Origin: Chondrus crispus
Taxonomy: Eukaryota > Rhodophyta > Florideophyceae > Gigartinales > Gigartinaceae
NCBI RefSeq assembly: GCF_000350225.1
Contig: NW_005179119.1
Location: 45,920 to 102,617, forward strand
Direction: 5' to 3'
DNA length: 56,698 nt
The notes under the pieces are model-generated. The model did no database searches, was not told where the DNA came from, and was given only the letters and a program-made list of their open reading frames with translations. The translations under genes and the position numbers were made by a program. Positions 30,561-40,046 of the stretch are shown here, in pieces. Position 1 is the first letter of the stretch, and each line of letters starts with the position of its first letter.

Positions 30561-30849
30561 TATGCTTGTAGTATAGTGGCGGTCGCCAGCTATGAGCTAG
30601 CTCGAGGAAGAGGTAACAACCAATAGGGGGTGTCCGGCTGTAGATCAGGACTGTGGTAGAGCAAAGCGGAAGTACGTCGGCCGACTGTAAAAGCACGACG
30701 TCCTGGTCGATATGCGGACCCGGAATGGGACCAGCACTGGAAGGGGTGGCGTAAAAACACACAAAACCGGGGGGAACCCGAGCCTAAAGACTAGTGTCAG
30801 ACACGGGCGGAGCCCCGAGTAGGGGAAACTCCTAGAAGGAACGAGCGGG

Positions 30850-31182
30850 ACAGATGTCAATAGTGCCGCCAAGGCCAGACGCTTGTCGTAGCTCGCGACT
30901 TGACAATCTTCACAATGCAGGGAGAGAGAAATAGGTCGTGCGACAGTAATACGCCCAGGCTAGAGGCCAGTCTTAGCCCGCGTGGTTGCAACGACAGAGT
31001 AAAAAGGAAACAATTGAAACTTCGAGCGACAGTAACACGCCGAGGTTAGAGGCTAGTCCTAACCCGCGTAGTCCCAAGGACGGAGGAATGGAAAAGGCAA
31101 AGTAAAGGCAATAGAAGCCAGGAAAACGTCGCAAGACAGATGCCGACAATGTCGCCTAAGTCAGAGACTTGTCTTGACCCGC
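30850..31182. repeat. Four diverged copies of a ~45-bp unit
   Basis: Copies at 30940-30984 and 31026-31069 share GCGACAGTAA, TAGAGGC and CCCGCGT with about seven differences in 44. More diverged copies lie near 30850-30898 and 31134-31182. Spacing is about 86-108 bp. They may be subrepeats of an unrecognised LTR or satellite. Confidence 0.65.
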
Positions 31183-31377
31183 GGTGTCGCACAGTCGAAG
31201 GAAATCCGTTCCCAAAAGATCCTTGACTGTTTACTGTCATTGCCCGGCGCCGTCGCTTAAATAAGCGAGGTCCCGGGGTCTTGGACATTGTCCATCATGC
31301 TGCACTACTGTACTCTATTATGTAATGCACTGTACTGTGCCATTACTACTGTACCTTGTCATATACGACCTCCGGGC

Positions 31378-31500
31378 TGTAATGTATAAAGTAGATCTTC
31401 CGCCTGTAAGGCCCACGTGTAGGCGTCCGCCTGTAATGCCCGTGTGAGCGTGCGCATGCGCGTGTAATGCACACGTGTGGGCGTGCGTCTGTAATGAACA
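31378..31500. repeat. Imperfect minisatellite with CACGTGT cores
   Basis: About four imperfect units of 27-30 bp begin CTGTAATG and contain CACGTGT or GTGTGAGCGTGCG. A GTACTGTACAC motif follows at 31512-31522. Confidence 0.7.
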
Positions 31501-31577
31501 GGCGCCATAGGGTACTGTACACATCCTGGCAATGATACCACAATGCTCCGGCCACCAATCAAATTGCGCCGTGCAAG

Positions 31578-31840
31578 TCACGGATTTGGTGTGAATCCAG
31601 AGAGCCTCTTTGATTTCTCCCGTTTTATTTTTAATACATTTTCAGCATCCTCGCAAGAGTTTGCTCGTCCCACAAGAGCCCTAATTTCGTCCACGGAAAG
31701 TCTTGAGTCCAAGGAGGCAACTTCCCGGAGTTTGCAACCTCTGTGGGTGCGGTCGTCTTCCATTCCAATTTCCTCCACATCAAGGTCTGTTTCTTGCCCT
31801 GCTTCACCACTATCAAGCCTTTCATATATTACCATACATG
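31578..31840 (-). pseudogene. Unrecognised helical ORF fragment
   Basis: The minus strand reads LSVDEIRALVGRANSCEDAE followed by NVLKIKREKSKRLSGFTPNP, a plausible charged helical segment unlike the random frames around it. It abuts the truncated end of gypsy 1. It might be the tail of a DNA transposase or a host gene cut by the insertion. I cannot name it. Confidence 0.3.
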
Positions 31841-31873
31841 GTGGATCGCTTCGTGTAGTCGCTCCCCGCCAAC

Positions 31874-32242
31874 ATGCGCAATTTGGCATTGTCTATCCCT
31901 GGTATTTTTGACGAAGTCACGGCACGCATACCCATGATGGCCTTGGCACGAGCACCCGAAGCCGGCCGGACGCGCTTCCGGCATGAGCGCGTACAGCAAA
32001 CATCGAAAGTCCCAGCATACGAGGATCGTGCAGTCGTCAAACCGATTGGGTCTCACGCACGAGTCCGCCAATCAGCGGACTGGATCGAAACCGCGAAATG
32101 CTATCGCTGTGGTATCAAGGGTCATCTCGCAGCCGATTGTCCGAAGAAGCCCCCCAGATCTCGGAGCAAAGAATTGACAGCTACGGGAAAAGGGAGGGCG
32201 AGCACCTTGGGTCGCGAGGCGCAGACGCCCCACCGGAACTAG
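31874..32242 (+). pseudogene. gypsy 1 Gag C-terminal part
   Basis: The 5'-truncated frame contains the CCHC knuckle CYRCGIKGHLAADC and ends ...RN and stop, the same ending as gypsy 2 Gag. The protease frame overlaps it in the -1 frame. Confidence 0.85.
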
Positions 32243-32748
32243 CGACTACATACCCAGCAGCAAGGCCACCTGAGACTGAGGCAGTGTGCCGCTGCGTTGG
32301 GGATAGTCCTGGTGGGCGCGAGGATGTTGCAGTGCGGGTGCAGGTCGGCAAAGACGCCCTCTGGGTGCCTCTACACACCGGGGCCCGTTCGGTGTGGGTC
32401 GACCGAGAGTGGTTCGAGGAACACGGCAGCGTGTGGGAGACAGACTCCTCCAGGGCAGTTACAGCTAATGGCAAGGACATGGCCGTCTGCGGCTCTGGAA
32501 CGTTGCAATTCGGGCTGTGGGGCGAAGTTTTTTCAGAATCGGTGCGAGTGGCATCGTGCTTGCCAGCTAAGCTGTTGCTAGGAAGCCAATTATGGAAGCG
32601 CCAAGGCCTGATACTCAATCTCGGAACAATGAGGGGGAAGATCACGGTGGGGGGGGCGACGGCGCAAGGGGAGATTATCACGACGTCGGGACGCTCGTTT
32701 GCACTTAGAGACGGCCGGGGCGATCGACGACGTAGATGTGGACGATGA
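32098..32748 (+). pseudogene. gypsy 1 protease with an altered active site
   Basis: The retropepsin-like domain reads VWVPLHTGARSVWVDREWF, where the related copies have PIDTGAR or PLDTGAR. The catalytic Asp of the D-T-G triplet is therefore His here. The C-terminal flap-like part (KLLLGSQLW, LILNLGTMRGKI) is conserved. The frame is lost near 32705, before reverse transcriptase. Confidence 0.85.
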
Positions 32749-33893
32749 AATCCGTGAAATGGATCTGTACTATTTCCACCCAGAGCCCTCAACGCAAGAG
32801 AGGCTCCGGCAGATTTTGTGGACGCGACGACAAGTTTTCAAAGGATTGGACCACATTACCGCCGTGCAACACACCATCGCACTGCTTGGAGACGCAAAGC
32901 CGGTGTGCTCCCCGGTCCGTCGCAGATCACCGAAGGAGGACGAGCTCGACCGCGCGGCAATGCAGAAGCTTCTCAAGATGGGAGTTGTAGAGCACGCTTC
33001 TTCCCCCTGGGCGGCGTGCAACGTGTTTTTCCGGAAGAAGGACGGGACTACAAGAGTCACTTCTGATTTTCGAGGCTTGAATGATGTTACCGTCGGCGAC
33101 TACTACCCGATGGAGGACGTACGCGCCACGTTAGACTGGATGGGCAGCAAAAGCATTTTTTCTACGTTCGATCTAAAGGATGGTTTCTTCCAAGTCAGCC
33201 TGGCAGAAGAGTCCCGCGACTACACCGCCATCCGAACCGTTATTAGCTTGCTCAGGTACGTCCGCCTTCGGCAGGGACTAAAAAACTCACCTGCAATATT
33301 CCAGCGAGTGGTGAACGCCATCCTGGGCGGTATGAAGGGCCGGGACCTGTGGGTGTTCAAGGACGACATCAGTATGGGGAGGCAGACCGCAGAGGCACAT
33401 TTGCAGTGCTTGAAATCGGTTTTAGACATGTTTCTGGCGGCGCGCGCGCAACTCAAGCTCTCCAAGTGCTCTTTTGGCGTGCGAGAGGTAGAGGTGCTGG
33501 GGCACCGGATTAGACAGAAAGGGATTACGCCCTCCGACCTGCACGTCCAGGGAATCCGCGACCTTCGTATACCCCGAAATGGCGAAGATCTGATGAGATT
33601 TTTGGGGCTGGCTAACTACTTTGCGGAGTTTGTTGATCACTTCGCCGATGTAGCTAGACCACTGTACGCTGTGTTGAGGGGTACGGGCTTTAACAAGCGC
33701 AAACGGCCAGGTACGAAGCTTATCATAGCAGAATGGAGCACACGATGGGGCAATGCGCAAAAGGAGGCTTGGGCGCACATCAAGTGCGTTCTGAGCCACC
33801 CCGAATTCGTGGTACCTCCGCGGAGGAGTGCATCGAAGCGGCTGCTGACGGACGCCAGCGGCTACGGACTAGGAGGGGTGCTTTTGCAAGAAT
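32699..33893 (+). pseudogene. gypsy 1 reverse transcriptase and partial RNase H
   Basis: Blocks include VVEHASSPWAACNVFFRKKD, FSTFDLKDGFFQVSL, LRQGLKNSPAIFQR and the active site LWVFKDDISMG, where Lys replaces the Met of the FMDD seen in gypsy 2 and 3. The connection domain (RFLGLANYFAEFVDHFADVA) and the start of RNase H (LLTDASGYGLGGVLLQ) follow. After about 33893 the sequence changes to gypsy 2 in antisense. Confidence 0.9.
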
Positions 33894-35158
33894 CCGAGGC
33901 CACGAAATGCCGTGCCGAGTGCCGAGCCCACGGACTTCAGATGTTCCTCCACTGTAGCCGTCCCAAGGCTCACGTCGTCCATGAATGCCCAAATATCGAC
34001 CCCCTTTCGATTCCCCAGTATGACATTGACAGCCCTCTGGAACACTGCTGGAGAGTTCTTGAGCCCCTGCGGTAGTCTCGTATATCGCAGCAGTCCCAAT
34101 ACAGTGCGTATCGCTGTAAGATTTCTCGACCCCTCCTCCAACTCAATCTGGAAAAATCCGTCCTTGAGGTCAAAGGTGGAAAGTACTGTCTTGCTGGCCA
34201 TCCAGTCGAGCGTGGCCCGGACATCTTCCATTGGGTAGGTGTCCGTAACCGTGAGCGCGTTTAATTCTCGGAAGTCGGAGGTGACACGCGCGCTCCCGTC
34301 CTTTTTCTTGACGAAGACGTTACAGGCCGCCCATGGTGATGTCGCTGGTTCAACAACACTCAGTTTTACCAGCCTTCCCATCGCCTCGCGCTCGACTTCC
34401 TCCTCACGAGGAGACCTCCTCCTTACTGGACAACAAACGGGCTTGGAGCCATCAACGAACTTGATGTCGTGCTTGACCCCCCTGATTTTGCCCATTCCTT
34501 TGAACACCAGGCGTCTGTCCCAAAGAACCTTGCGCAGTCTTTCCTGCTCACCACGCTCGGGGTGAAACTGGGACAAGTCCATATCCTTTATCGCCCCATC
34601 GACATCGGCGTCATTGATGGAGGCCGCAATCTCGGCACCTACAGACCTCCCCGGTCTCCTCGTTACCCTTCCGCGGACCAGCCTTCGGTCCACCCAGATC
34701 CTTGCTCGATGAGTTGCAAGGTTGAGTATCAACCCGTACTGCCGCCAGAACCGGCTACCCAGTAGGACCTTGCTCGGTAGACGCGCCGCCACTCTCACCG
34801 GTTCCTCGAACGTCGTTTCCCATAGCCGAAACTTGAGGCGGCCTTGTCCACAAACCTCGATCTCGTGCCCATCAGCTGCGTGGGCACCTTCACCGCTCGG
34901 TTTCCAGGTGCCCCCCACTCCCTCGAACCACAATCGATCAACCCAGATCGACCTTGCCCCGGTGTCGATAGGTGCCCATACGTCCCTGCCTCCAGCCCTT
35001 ATGCGAGCGACGATGTCGTCGTTCACGTCCCGACGCGTACCCACGCATCGGCACACACCCTCGTGAGCGTGTGTTCCCTGGTCGCCTGCGGCAGCTAGTT
35101 GCGCGTTTGCGGAAGGGCTGCCGCCTTCCCTTCCTTGGGCCCTTCCCCCATACTCCGT
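33894..35158 (-). pseudogene. gypsy 2 protease and reverse transcriptase (truncated pol)
   Basis: The pol frame is open from 35158 and overlaps the end of gag (stop at 35095-35097) by about 60 bases in the -1 frame, the arrangement used by many Ty3/gypsy elements for Gag-Pol synthesis. The protease has VWAPIDTGARSIWVDRLWF with its catalytic Asp. Reverse transcriptase keeps VVEPATSPWAACNVFVKKKD, LSTFDLKDGFFQIEL and IWAFMDDVSLG, then ends at the junction about 20 codons later. No clean slippery heptamer in the correct phase was found in the overlap. Confidence 0.85.
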
Positions 35159-36498
35159 TCAGAGTTCGTAGATCTGTCTCTTCTCTTCTTAGCGCAGTCT
35201 CGGGCGATATGGCCTTTAATGCCACAGTAGTAGCACAGGGCATCCGCAAAGCGCTCTTCCGCGGTAGGGAGCACGGGAGACTTATTTTGAACATCACGCG
35301 TCACCTGCCCATCCGGTGATAATGCCTCGCCATCCACGATTGCGCGGACGCGCTCGGATCTGAATTTCGTCTTCGTTTGCGTGGTTCCCTTTTTCCCGCT
35401 CATCATAGCGACGCGACTGGTAGCGTCATCAAAAGAACCCTGCACGGCGAGCGCATGATCCCTCAAACGTCCCGTGAGGGACTGTGTGAAGCGGTCGAGT
35501 AAGCGTTCATCGGAAACAGCTTCTGGCAGAGCGACCGCCGCTGCACGAAGCCTTTGGGCGAACTGCGTTATATTTTCGCGACTTTCCTCCCACGCCATTG
35601 TGTCAAAAGCGATGCGCAGACACCTTTGGTGGCTGGCGTTACACATTCGCGCCTGCAAGAGGTCCCATAGGCCACATGCATCAGCTTTCAGGTGCGAGGA
35701 CGCAACGTCCTCAAAAATTGCAAGGGCTGTGCCACTAAAAGCACAGGCGAGAAGTCGGCGATGTAGTCCAGGCTGCACAGGAAAGTCCTTACACACGCTC
35801 CTCCAGGCCTTTCTTGCAGCAAAAAACCGAGCGTCTCCAGGCTTAGAGACCCGCACTGCGTCCATTGACCTGCTATATATCTTATAGGCTGTGTGCAGCG
35901 GGTAGAATTCCTGAGTCCCTTGCGCTGATTGGCCAGTATGTGAGCTTTGTCCCGAGGGGTACGCATCGGACACTTCCATTACCCCTCTCTTCACGGGCGT
36001 AGACGGGAGCTCCTCTGCCTCCGACCTTCCGGGGACTTGTAGATCCTTCCTGGCGTCCGCTGCCGCCGCTATCATTGCTGATAGCTTCTCCGGCAGCGAT
36101 TCGATTGCCGTGGATGCTGAAGAAATGACATTTCCCGCAAGCACAACTGTACTCGTGGTCCTATCCATGGACGTCAGCATGTCTTCCATGATCTCCTTCA
36201 TTCCGGCTACGGCGCCAAGCACACGGGACTCTGTTTCCTCAGGCCCGAGTCCGGGGCCCTCACTATAGCCGGCTCCCTCCCCGCTTCTGCGCCGGCGTTG
36301 GGACCTCAGGGACTGCCGGGCCTCAACGCCGGCGCTGTGGGACTGCGGGGTCTCATACGTGAGCCCAGACGGACGACTCTCCGTTGCATTGGTCACAGGA
36401 CTGATTTCGGCCACCTGGTCTCCTTCCCAGCGATTCGAGCGTACTGCAATGTTAGGGTCCGCACCTTCCTCGTCCCGGTCCTGACGATTGCGCGTCAT
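35095..36498 (-). CDS. gypsy 2 Gag polyprotein (intact)
   Basis: The frame has 467 codons from ATG (MTRNRQDRDEEG) to TAG. An N-terminal Ser/Arg-rich region is followed by a helical segment (MKEIMEDMLTSMD) and a Ty3-type capsid domain (YKIYSRSMDAVRVSKPGDAR, FFAARKAWRSVCKDFPVQPG, MCNASHQRCLRIAFDTMAWE). The CCHC knuckle CYYCGIKGHIARDC lies near the C-terminus. It is the only uninterrupted Gag among the elements here. It ends RN-stop, like gypsy 1, and overlaps the -1 pol frame. Confidence 0.9.
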   Translation of the reverse strand: MTRNRQDRDEEGADPNIAVRSNRWEGDQVAEISPVTNATESRPSGLTYETPQSHSAGVEARQSLRSQRRRRSGEGAGYSEGPGLGPEETESRVLGAVAGMKEIMEDMLTSMDRTTSTVVLAGNVISSASTAIESLPEKLSAMIAAAADARKDLQVPGRSEAEELPSTPVKRGVMEVSDAYPSGQSSHTGQSAQGTQEFYPLHTAYKIYSRSMDAVRVSKPGDARFFAARKAWRSVCKDFPVQPGLHRRLLACAFSGTALAIFEDVASSHLKADACGLWDLLQARMCNASHQRCLRIAFDTMAWEESRENITQFAQRLRAAAVALPEAVSDERLLDRFTQSLTGRLRDHALAVQGSFDDATSRVAMMSGKKGTTQTKTKFRSERVRAIVDGEALSPDGQVTRDVQNKSPVLPTAEERFADALCYYCGIKGHIARDCAKKRRDRSTNSERSMGEGPKEGKAAALPQTRN

Positions 36499-36567
36499 GA
36501 TGAGAAAAAACCCCCTTGTTCCTAGCCTCTGCCAATCCAGGCAGACCGATCGCAAAGCTCCGCGATC

Positions 36568-36581
36568 TTACAAGCTTGTAA
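36568..36581. repeat. 14-bp palindrome at the primer-site position of gypsy 2
   Basis: TTACAAGCTTGTAA is a perfect palindrome directly abutting the inner end of the putative 5' LTR, where a tRNA primer site would begin. It has no TGG start. Confidence 0.85.
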
Positions 36582-37048
36582 TGTTGCGGCAATTCCTCCG
36601 CGAGATACCGAGCGACCTGTGCCAACGAGAATCCACTCGTCTTCGTCTTTATTCTTCACAAGTCTGCTGCCCTCCCCTTCTCTATCTGCTCCAGGCACGG
36701 CTCTTAAGTAATCTATGCCCGGGGGCTGTCCTCTCTTCTCCCGACCTCTCCTGGCGCCCCCTTTCCCTTCAGCTTCCCTCTGCCCCAGTCCTGGCGCCCT
36801 CCTCCTGCTCCTTTCCTCTCACCCACACGGCCGGTGGCCTCCCCCGTCTTCTTGTCCCGGTCCAAGTTCCCTCGCAGCCACGGGTTTCCCTTCTTTCTCC
36901 CTCTGTCTATCGCCGACAGTTCCCCACGCGCATGATCCCGCCACTTCTACTGCCTTTCGGTTGGTACGCCTCGGTTCCGGCCGTGTCCGCTTTGATTCGC
37001 CTTACGCGTGTCCACCTTGCCACCTGGCACCTGGGTTCATCCGTAACA
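36582..37048 (-). repeat. Putative 5' LTR of gypsy 2
   Basis: The 467-bp segment starts TGTTGCGG and ends CCGTAACA on the plus strand, giving TGTT...AACA termini like those of the neighbouring elements. It lies between gag and the gypsy 3 insertion. Because the 3' half of the element is missing, there is no second copy to confirm the boundaries. Confidence 0.6.
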
Positions 37049-37052
37049 GTAC

Positions 37053-37380
37053 TGTTGTGGCTCGTCCCGAGCCACAGTCACTTCCGAAAAACTCTTTTAC
37101 CTCCGTTCAGCGAGAGGACAGGCGTCAAGAACACAAGAGTCCACTTGATGTCCCTGTCGAGAAATCTACTTGATGCCTGCCTCTCCCCCCACCCCCTTGC
37201 CCCTCTACCTTTATCTCTGCCCTACGAGCCCCTATCGAACCGAGACAGCGCGCCTTTCCCTTCGGTCGTCCAAACGAAACCCCGCCCGCGTGCTCTCCCC
37301 CCGCCGCGATCGAATCGCAACGCATGCGCTTCCCCTTCTGTGCAGCACGAAATGCCAGGCTTACACGCGCATTCCTGACA
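37053..37380 (-). repeat. 3' LTR of gypsy 3 (left)
   Basis: The 328-bp copy lies adjacent to the polypurine tract at 37381-37402 and is preceded by target GTAC. It contains C-rich stretches and the hairpin TGGCTCG TCC CGAGCCA near its outer end. Confidence 0.95.
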
Positions 37381-37402
37381 TTCGTCCCTTTTCCTCTTCT
37401 CC
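37381..37402 (-). other. Polypurine tract of gypsy 3
   Basis: On the minus strand, a 22-base tract that is almost entirely purine (GGAGAAGAGGAAAAGGGACG...) ends exactly at the 3' LTR, as expected for the plus-strand primer. Confidence 0.85.
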
Positions 37403-37407
37403 TTGCA

Positions 37408-38910
37408 CTACTCTGGCATTTCGGAATACGGTCCCCTTGTCTGCGTCTGGAGTGTACCATGCGATGGCTCCCTCCCCGCGTCGGGGTCGATAGGTGGGCT
37501 GCAGTCCCCGTCCAGCTCATTGGAGTCCGGGACACATCTGCGTCCCTCCTGCCGCCTATCCCAAACCTTGACCACGGCAGGTGGGAGGTCTTCAGCTTTT
37601 GTCCAGCATGGGGCGCTGCGGCCCCCTAGCTTGAACATGACCCACTTAACAACTCGTCCCCTTTCGTCACGGCCTAGCCGTTCTGCGCGAATCTTCCCGA
37701 TCAGGCGGAGGCTCTTGGGGAATACCCCTTCCCGAGGATCACCTGTTTCCAGCGAATTTGCAGATGTTCGTCGCATTCTATTTGCGTGCGCTCGAGCATG
37801 GCGTCCGCCGACTTCTGACTCAAGAAGGTAGCTGGTGCTGGACAAAATCCTTCTGACAGCGTAGGGTCCTAACCACGGGCGAACCAACTTGTTCCCTTCC
37901 AGACTCACCAAGTCTAGTGACCAGACGAGAACGCGATCTATCTCCTTGAAAGATACACCGGAGACATTCCTATCATAGTGCCTCGCTGCGGAGTCCCGTT
38001 CGCGCATTCCTCGGGAGAGAAGCGCGTCGTGCAAATCCCGCAAATGGCTGGGCAAGTCATATGGCTCCCCCGTAATGCGTTTGGCCTCATGCAGCCCCCA
38101 TGCCATAAATGGCTCTATCCCAAACATTGCACGATACGGACTCAATCCAGTCGCCTGACTCACACCAGAATTGTACTCGAAACATGCCAGCGAAACGCGG
38201 AGGTCCCAGTCGTCCTGACCTGTGCTCACAAAGCACGACAGATCCTGCACGAGCGTCGTGTTGAAGCGCTCCACGCACCTGTTTGCCTGCGGGTGGAATG
38301 CGGAAGTGACTACCCGCTTCGCCCCGAGCTGGTCCGCCATGCGCTCCACGACCTTGCCAATAAAATTTGGGCCACGGTCCGACAGCAAGCACTCCATGGG
38401 TCCAAAAACAGATATCTATCCGTCCAGGATTGCTTTGGCTACCGTCTGCGCCCGCTCGTCTGGGATTGGGATTGCCTTGGCGAAGCGTGTAAACGTGTCG
38501 ACGACGACCGAAACCTGCACATTTCCTGCAGTAGTCCTGGGGGTAATAGTCTGCACGTCTACAGCCACTTGGGCAAAGCGCCGTTTCGGATGGTAAACGT
38601 GCATGCGGGCGTTCCTCGCCGGTCGCGGGGCCTTGGCGCTTGCGCACGGTACGCACGCGTCCAGCTTCGTGCGTACATCACGGCGCCAACCCGGCCACCA
38701 ATATGATCTCCGAATACGCTCGCATGTACGGCTCAGGCCGTAGTGTCCAGTGAGGTGCGAGCCGTGCGCAAACTGTAGGATGGCAGGCACCATCGATTCC
38801 AGTACCACCGCACAAGGTCCTCCCTGACCTTGCATGCACACGATGCCGTCCTCGTCCAAAAAGAATCGACCTTGCCCCCTTTCTGCATCCGCGGCGACAG
38901 CGTCCCACAT
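37408..38910 (-). pseudogene. gypsy 3 integrase with an in-frame stop
   Basis: The HHCC zinc domain (HGSHLTGHYGLSRTC, LDACVPCASAK) is followed by the core: VAVDVQTITP with the first Asp, VSVVVDTFTRFAKAI, LLSDRGPNFIGKV with the second Asp, and NRCVERFNTTL with the Glu. A single TAG at about 38415-38417 interrupts the frame, which resumes in phase. The C-terminal part has the GPY/F-type LVRPWLGPYAVRRIL. Farther on, RVVKWVMFKLGGRSAPCW is weakly reminiscent of a chromodomain. If that is real, the element would belong to the chromovirus branch; I consider it uncertain. Confidence 0.85.
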
Positions 38911-39098
38911 TCTTTCCTGCTGAGCTTGTCTTAGCTCTGCAGTATCAGAACCTCCCCTTAGCGTTCACGAAACCCAAACTACCCTCACATGTTCACGACG
39001 ACCTCCATCGGCGGCAGCAACATCAATCTCTTTGAAGCATCGTTGGCACAAGGGTTTCTCTACCGCGTCCCTGCTCAGCGCATCTTGTACAGTCATCC

Positions 39099-40046
39099 TC
39101 AATCCAGGTACGTACCGCACGCAAAATTCGAGTCCTGGATGTCAACCATCCAGCGTGCAAGTCGTCCGCGGGGGTCCTTCAGGCTCATGAGCCACTTAAG
39201 AGACAAGTGATCCGTTTCAATAACCCGATCCTTCTCCCCATGCAGGTAACACCTCCACTTCTTGAGGCCGTGCACTATTGCCAAACACTGGCGTTCCGTC
39301 ACAGTATATTTTACCTCTGCGTCTGTGAGCTTCCGACTCGTGAACGCGATCGGTCGCCATAGCCCGCTGCGGCATTGCTGTAGCAACACCCCTCCGGTGC
39401 CGTATCCACTTGCATCGGTCAACAAGCGCTTAGGCGCTCCTCGGCGCGGCGATACCAGGAGCTCGGGCGAGCTGAGGGCGTTCTTGATTTCCATCCACGC
39501 CCGTTGCTGGTCCTTACCCCACCATTTATCCCAATCCGGGATAATTAGTCGCCTTCCTGGTTTCTTACGTTTGTTGAATCCGGTGCCCTTCAAGACGGCA
39601 TACAGTGGTCGAGCAAGCTCCGCGAAGTGGTCCACGAACTGAGCAAAGTAATTTGCAAGCCCGAGGAAACGCATCAGATCCTCTCCATTCTGGGGCATAG
39701 CCAGGTCCTTTATCGGCTGCACGTGGATGTCGGATGGGGTCATGCCGCCTGGTGAGATTTTGTGTCTCAGGACCTCGACCTTCTGAACCCCGAAGTTGCA
39801 CTTGCTCAGCCTCAGCCTCGCGCCCGCCTTGAGAAACGTGTCCAGAACCGATCGAAGGGAGTCCAAATGCACCTCTGCAGTACATGTCCCTAGACTTATA
39901 TCGTCCATAAAAGCCCAAACGTCGCACCCCTTTCGCCCCCCAATCTCGCGTTGACTATCCTCTGGAAGACAGCTGGAGAGTTCTTCAGACCTTGCGGGAG
40001 CCTCACATATCTGAGTAATCCCATCACTGTGAGGATCGCCGTGAAA
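39099..40046 (-). pseudogene. gypsy 3 reverse transcriptase C-terminus and RNase H
   Basis: After two compensating frame changes between about 40060 and 39940, the frame resumes at WAFMDDISLG. It continues through the RT connection (RFLGLANYFAQFVDHFAELA) and RNase H (LLTDASGYGTGGVLLQ, TVTERQCLAIVHGLKKWRCY, ETDHLSLKWLMSLKD). It ends in a stop at 39099. About 190 bp of decayed linker separate it from the integrase frame. Confidence 0.88.

Larger units (their letters stand above)
31874..33893 (+). mobile_element. Truncated Ty3/gypsy element (gypsy 1)
   Basis: Homology to gypsy 3 begins in the middle of Gag (NLALSIPG.FDEVTAR) and stops in RNase H (LLTDASGYGLGGVLLQ). No LTR is present at either end. 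The right end is fused to gypsy 2, which is in the opposite orientation. Order: Gag knuckle, protease, reverse transcriptase, partial RNase H. Confidence 0.9.
33894..37048 (-). mobile_element. 3'-truncated Ty3/gypsy element (gypsy 2)
   Basis: On the minus strand: putative 5' LTR (36582-37048), gag, protease and reverse transcriptase up to just after the FMDD active site, then an abrupt tail-to-tail join to gypsy 1 near 33893. The rest of pol and the 3' LTR are missing. Gag and the remaining pol frames are intact. Confidence 0.9.

Noticed and set aside
31378..31500. Possible CRISPR-like array
   Set aside because: The units are imperfect, adjacent and lack unique spacers. This is a minisatellite in a eukaryotic genome.
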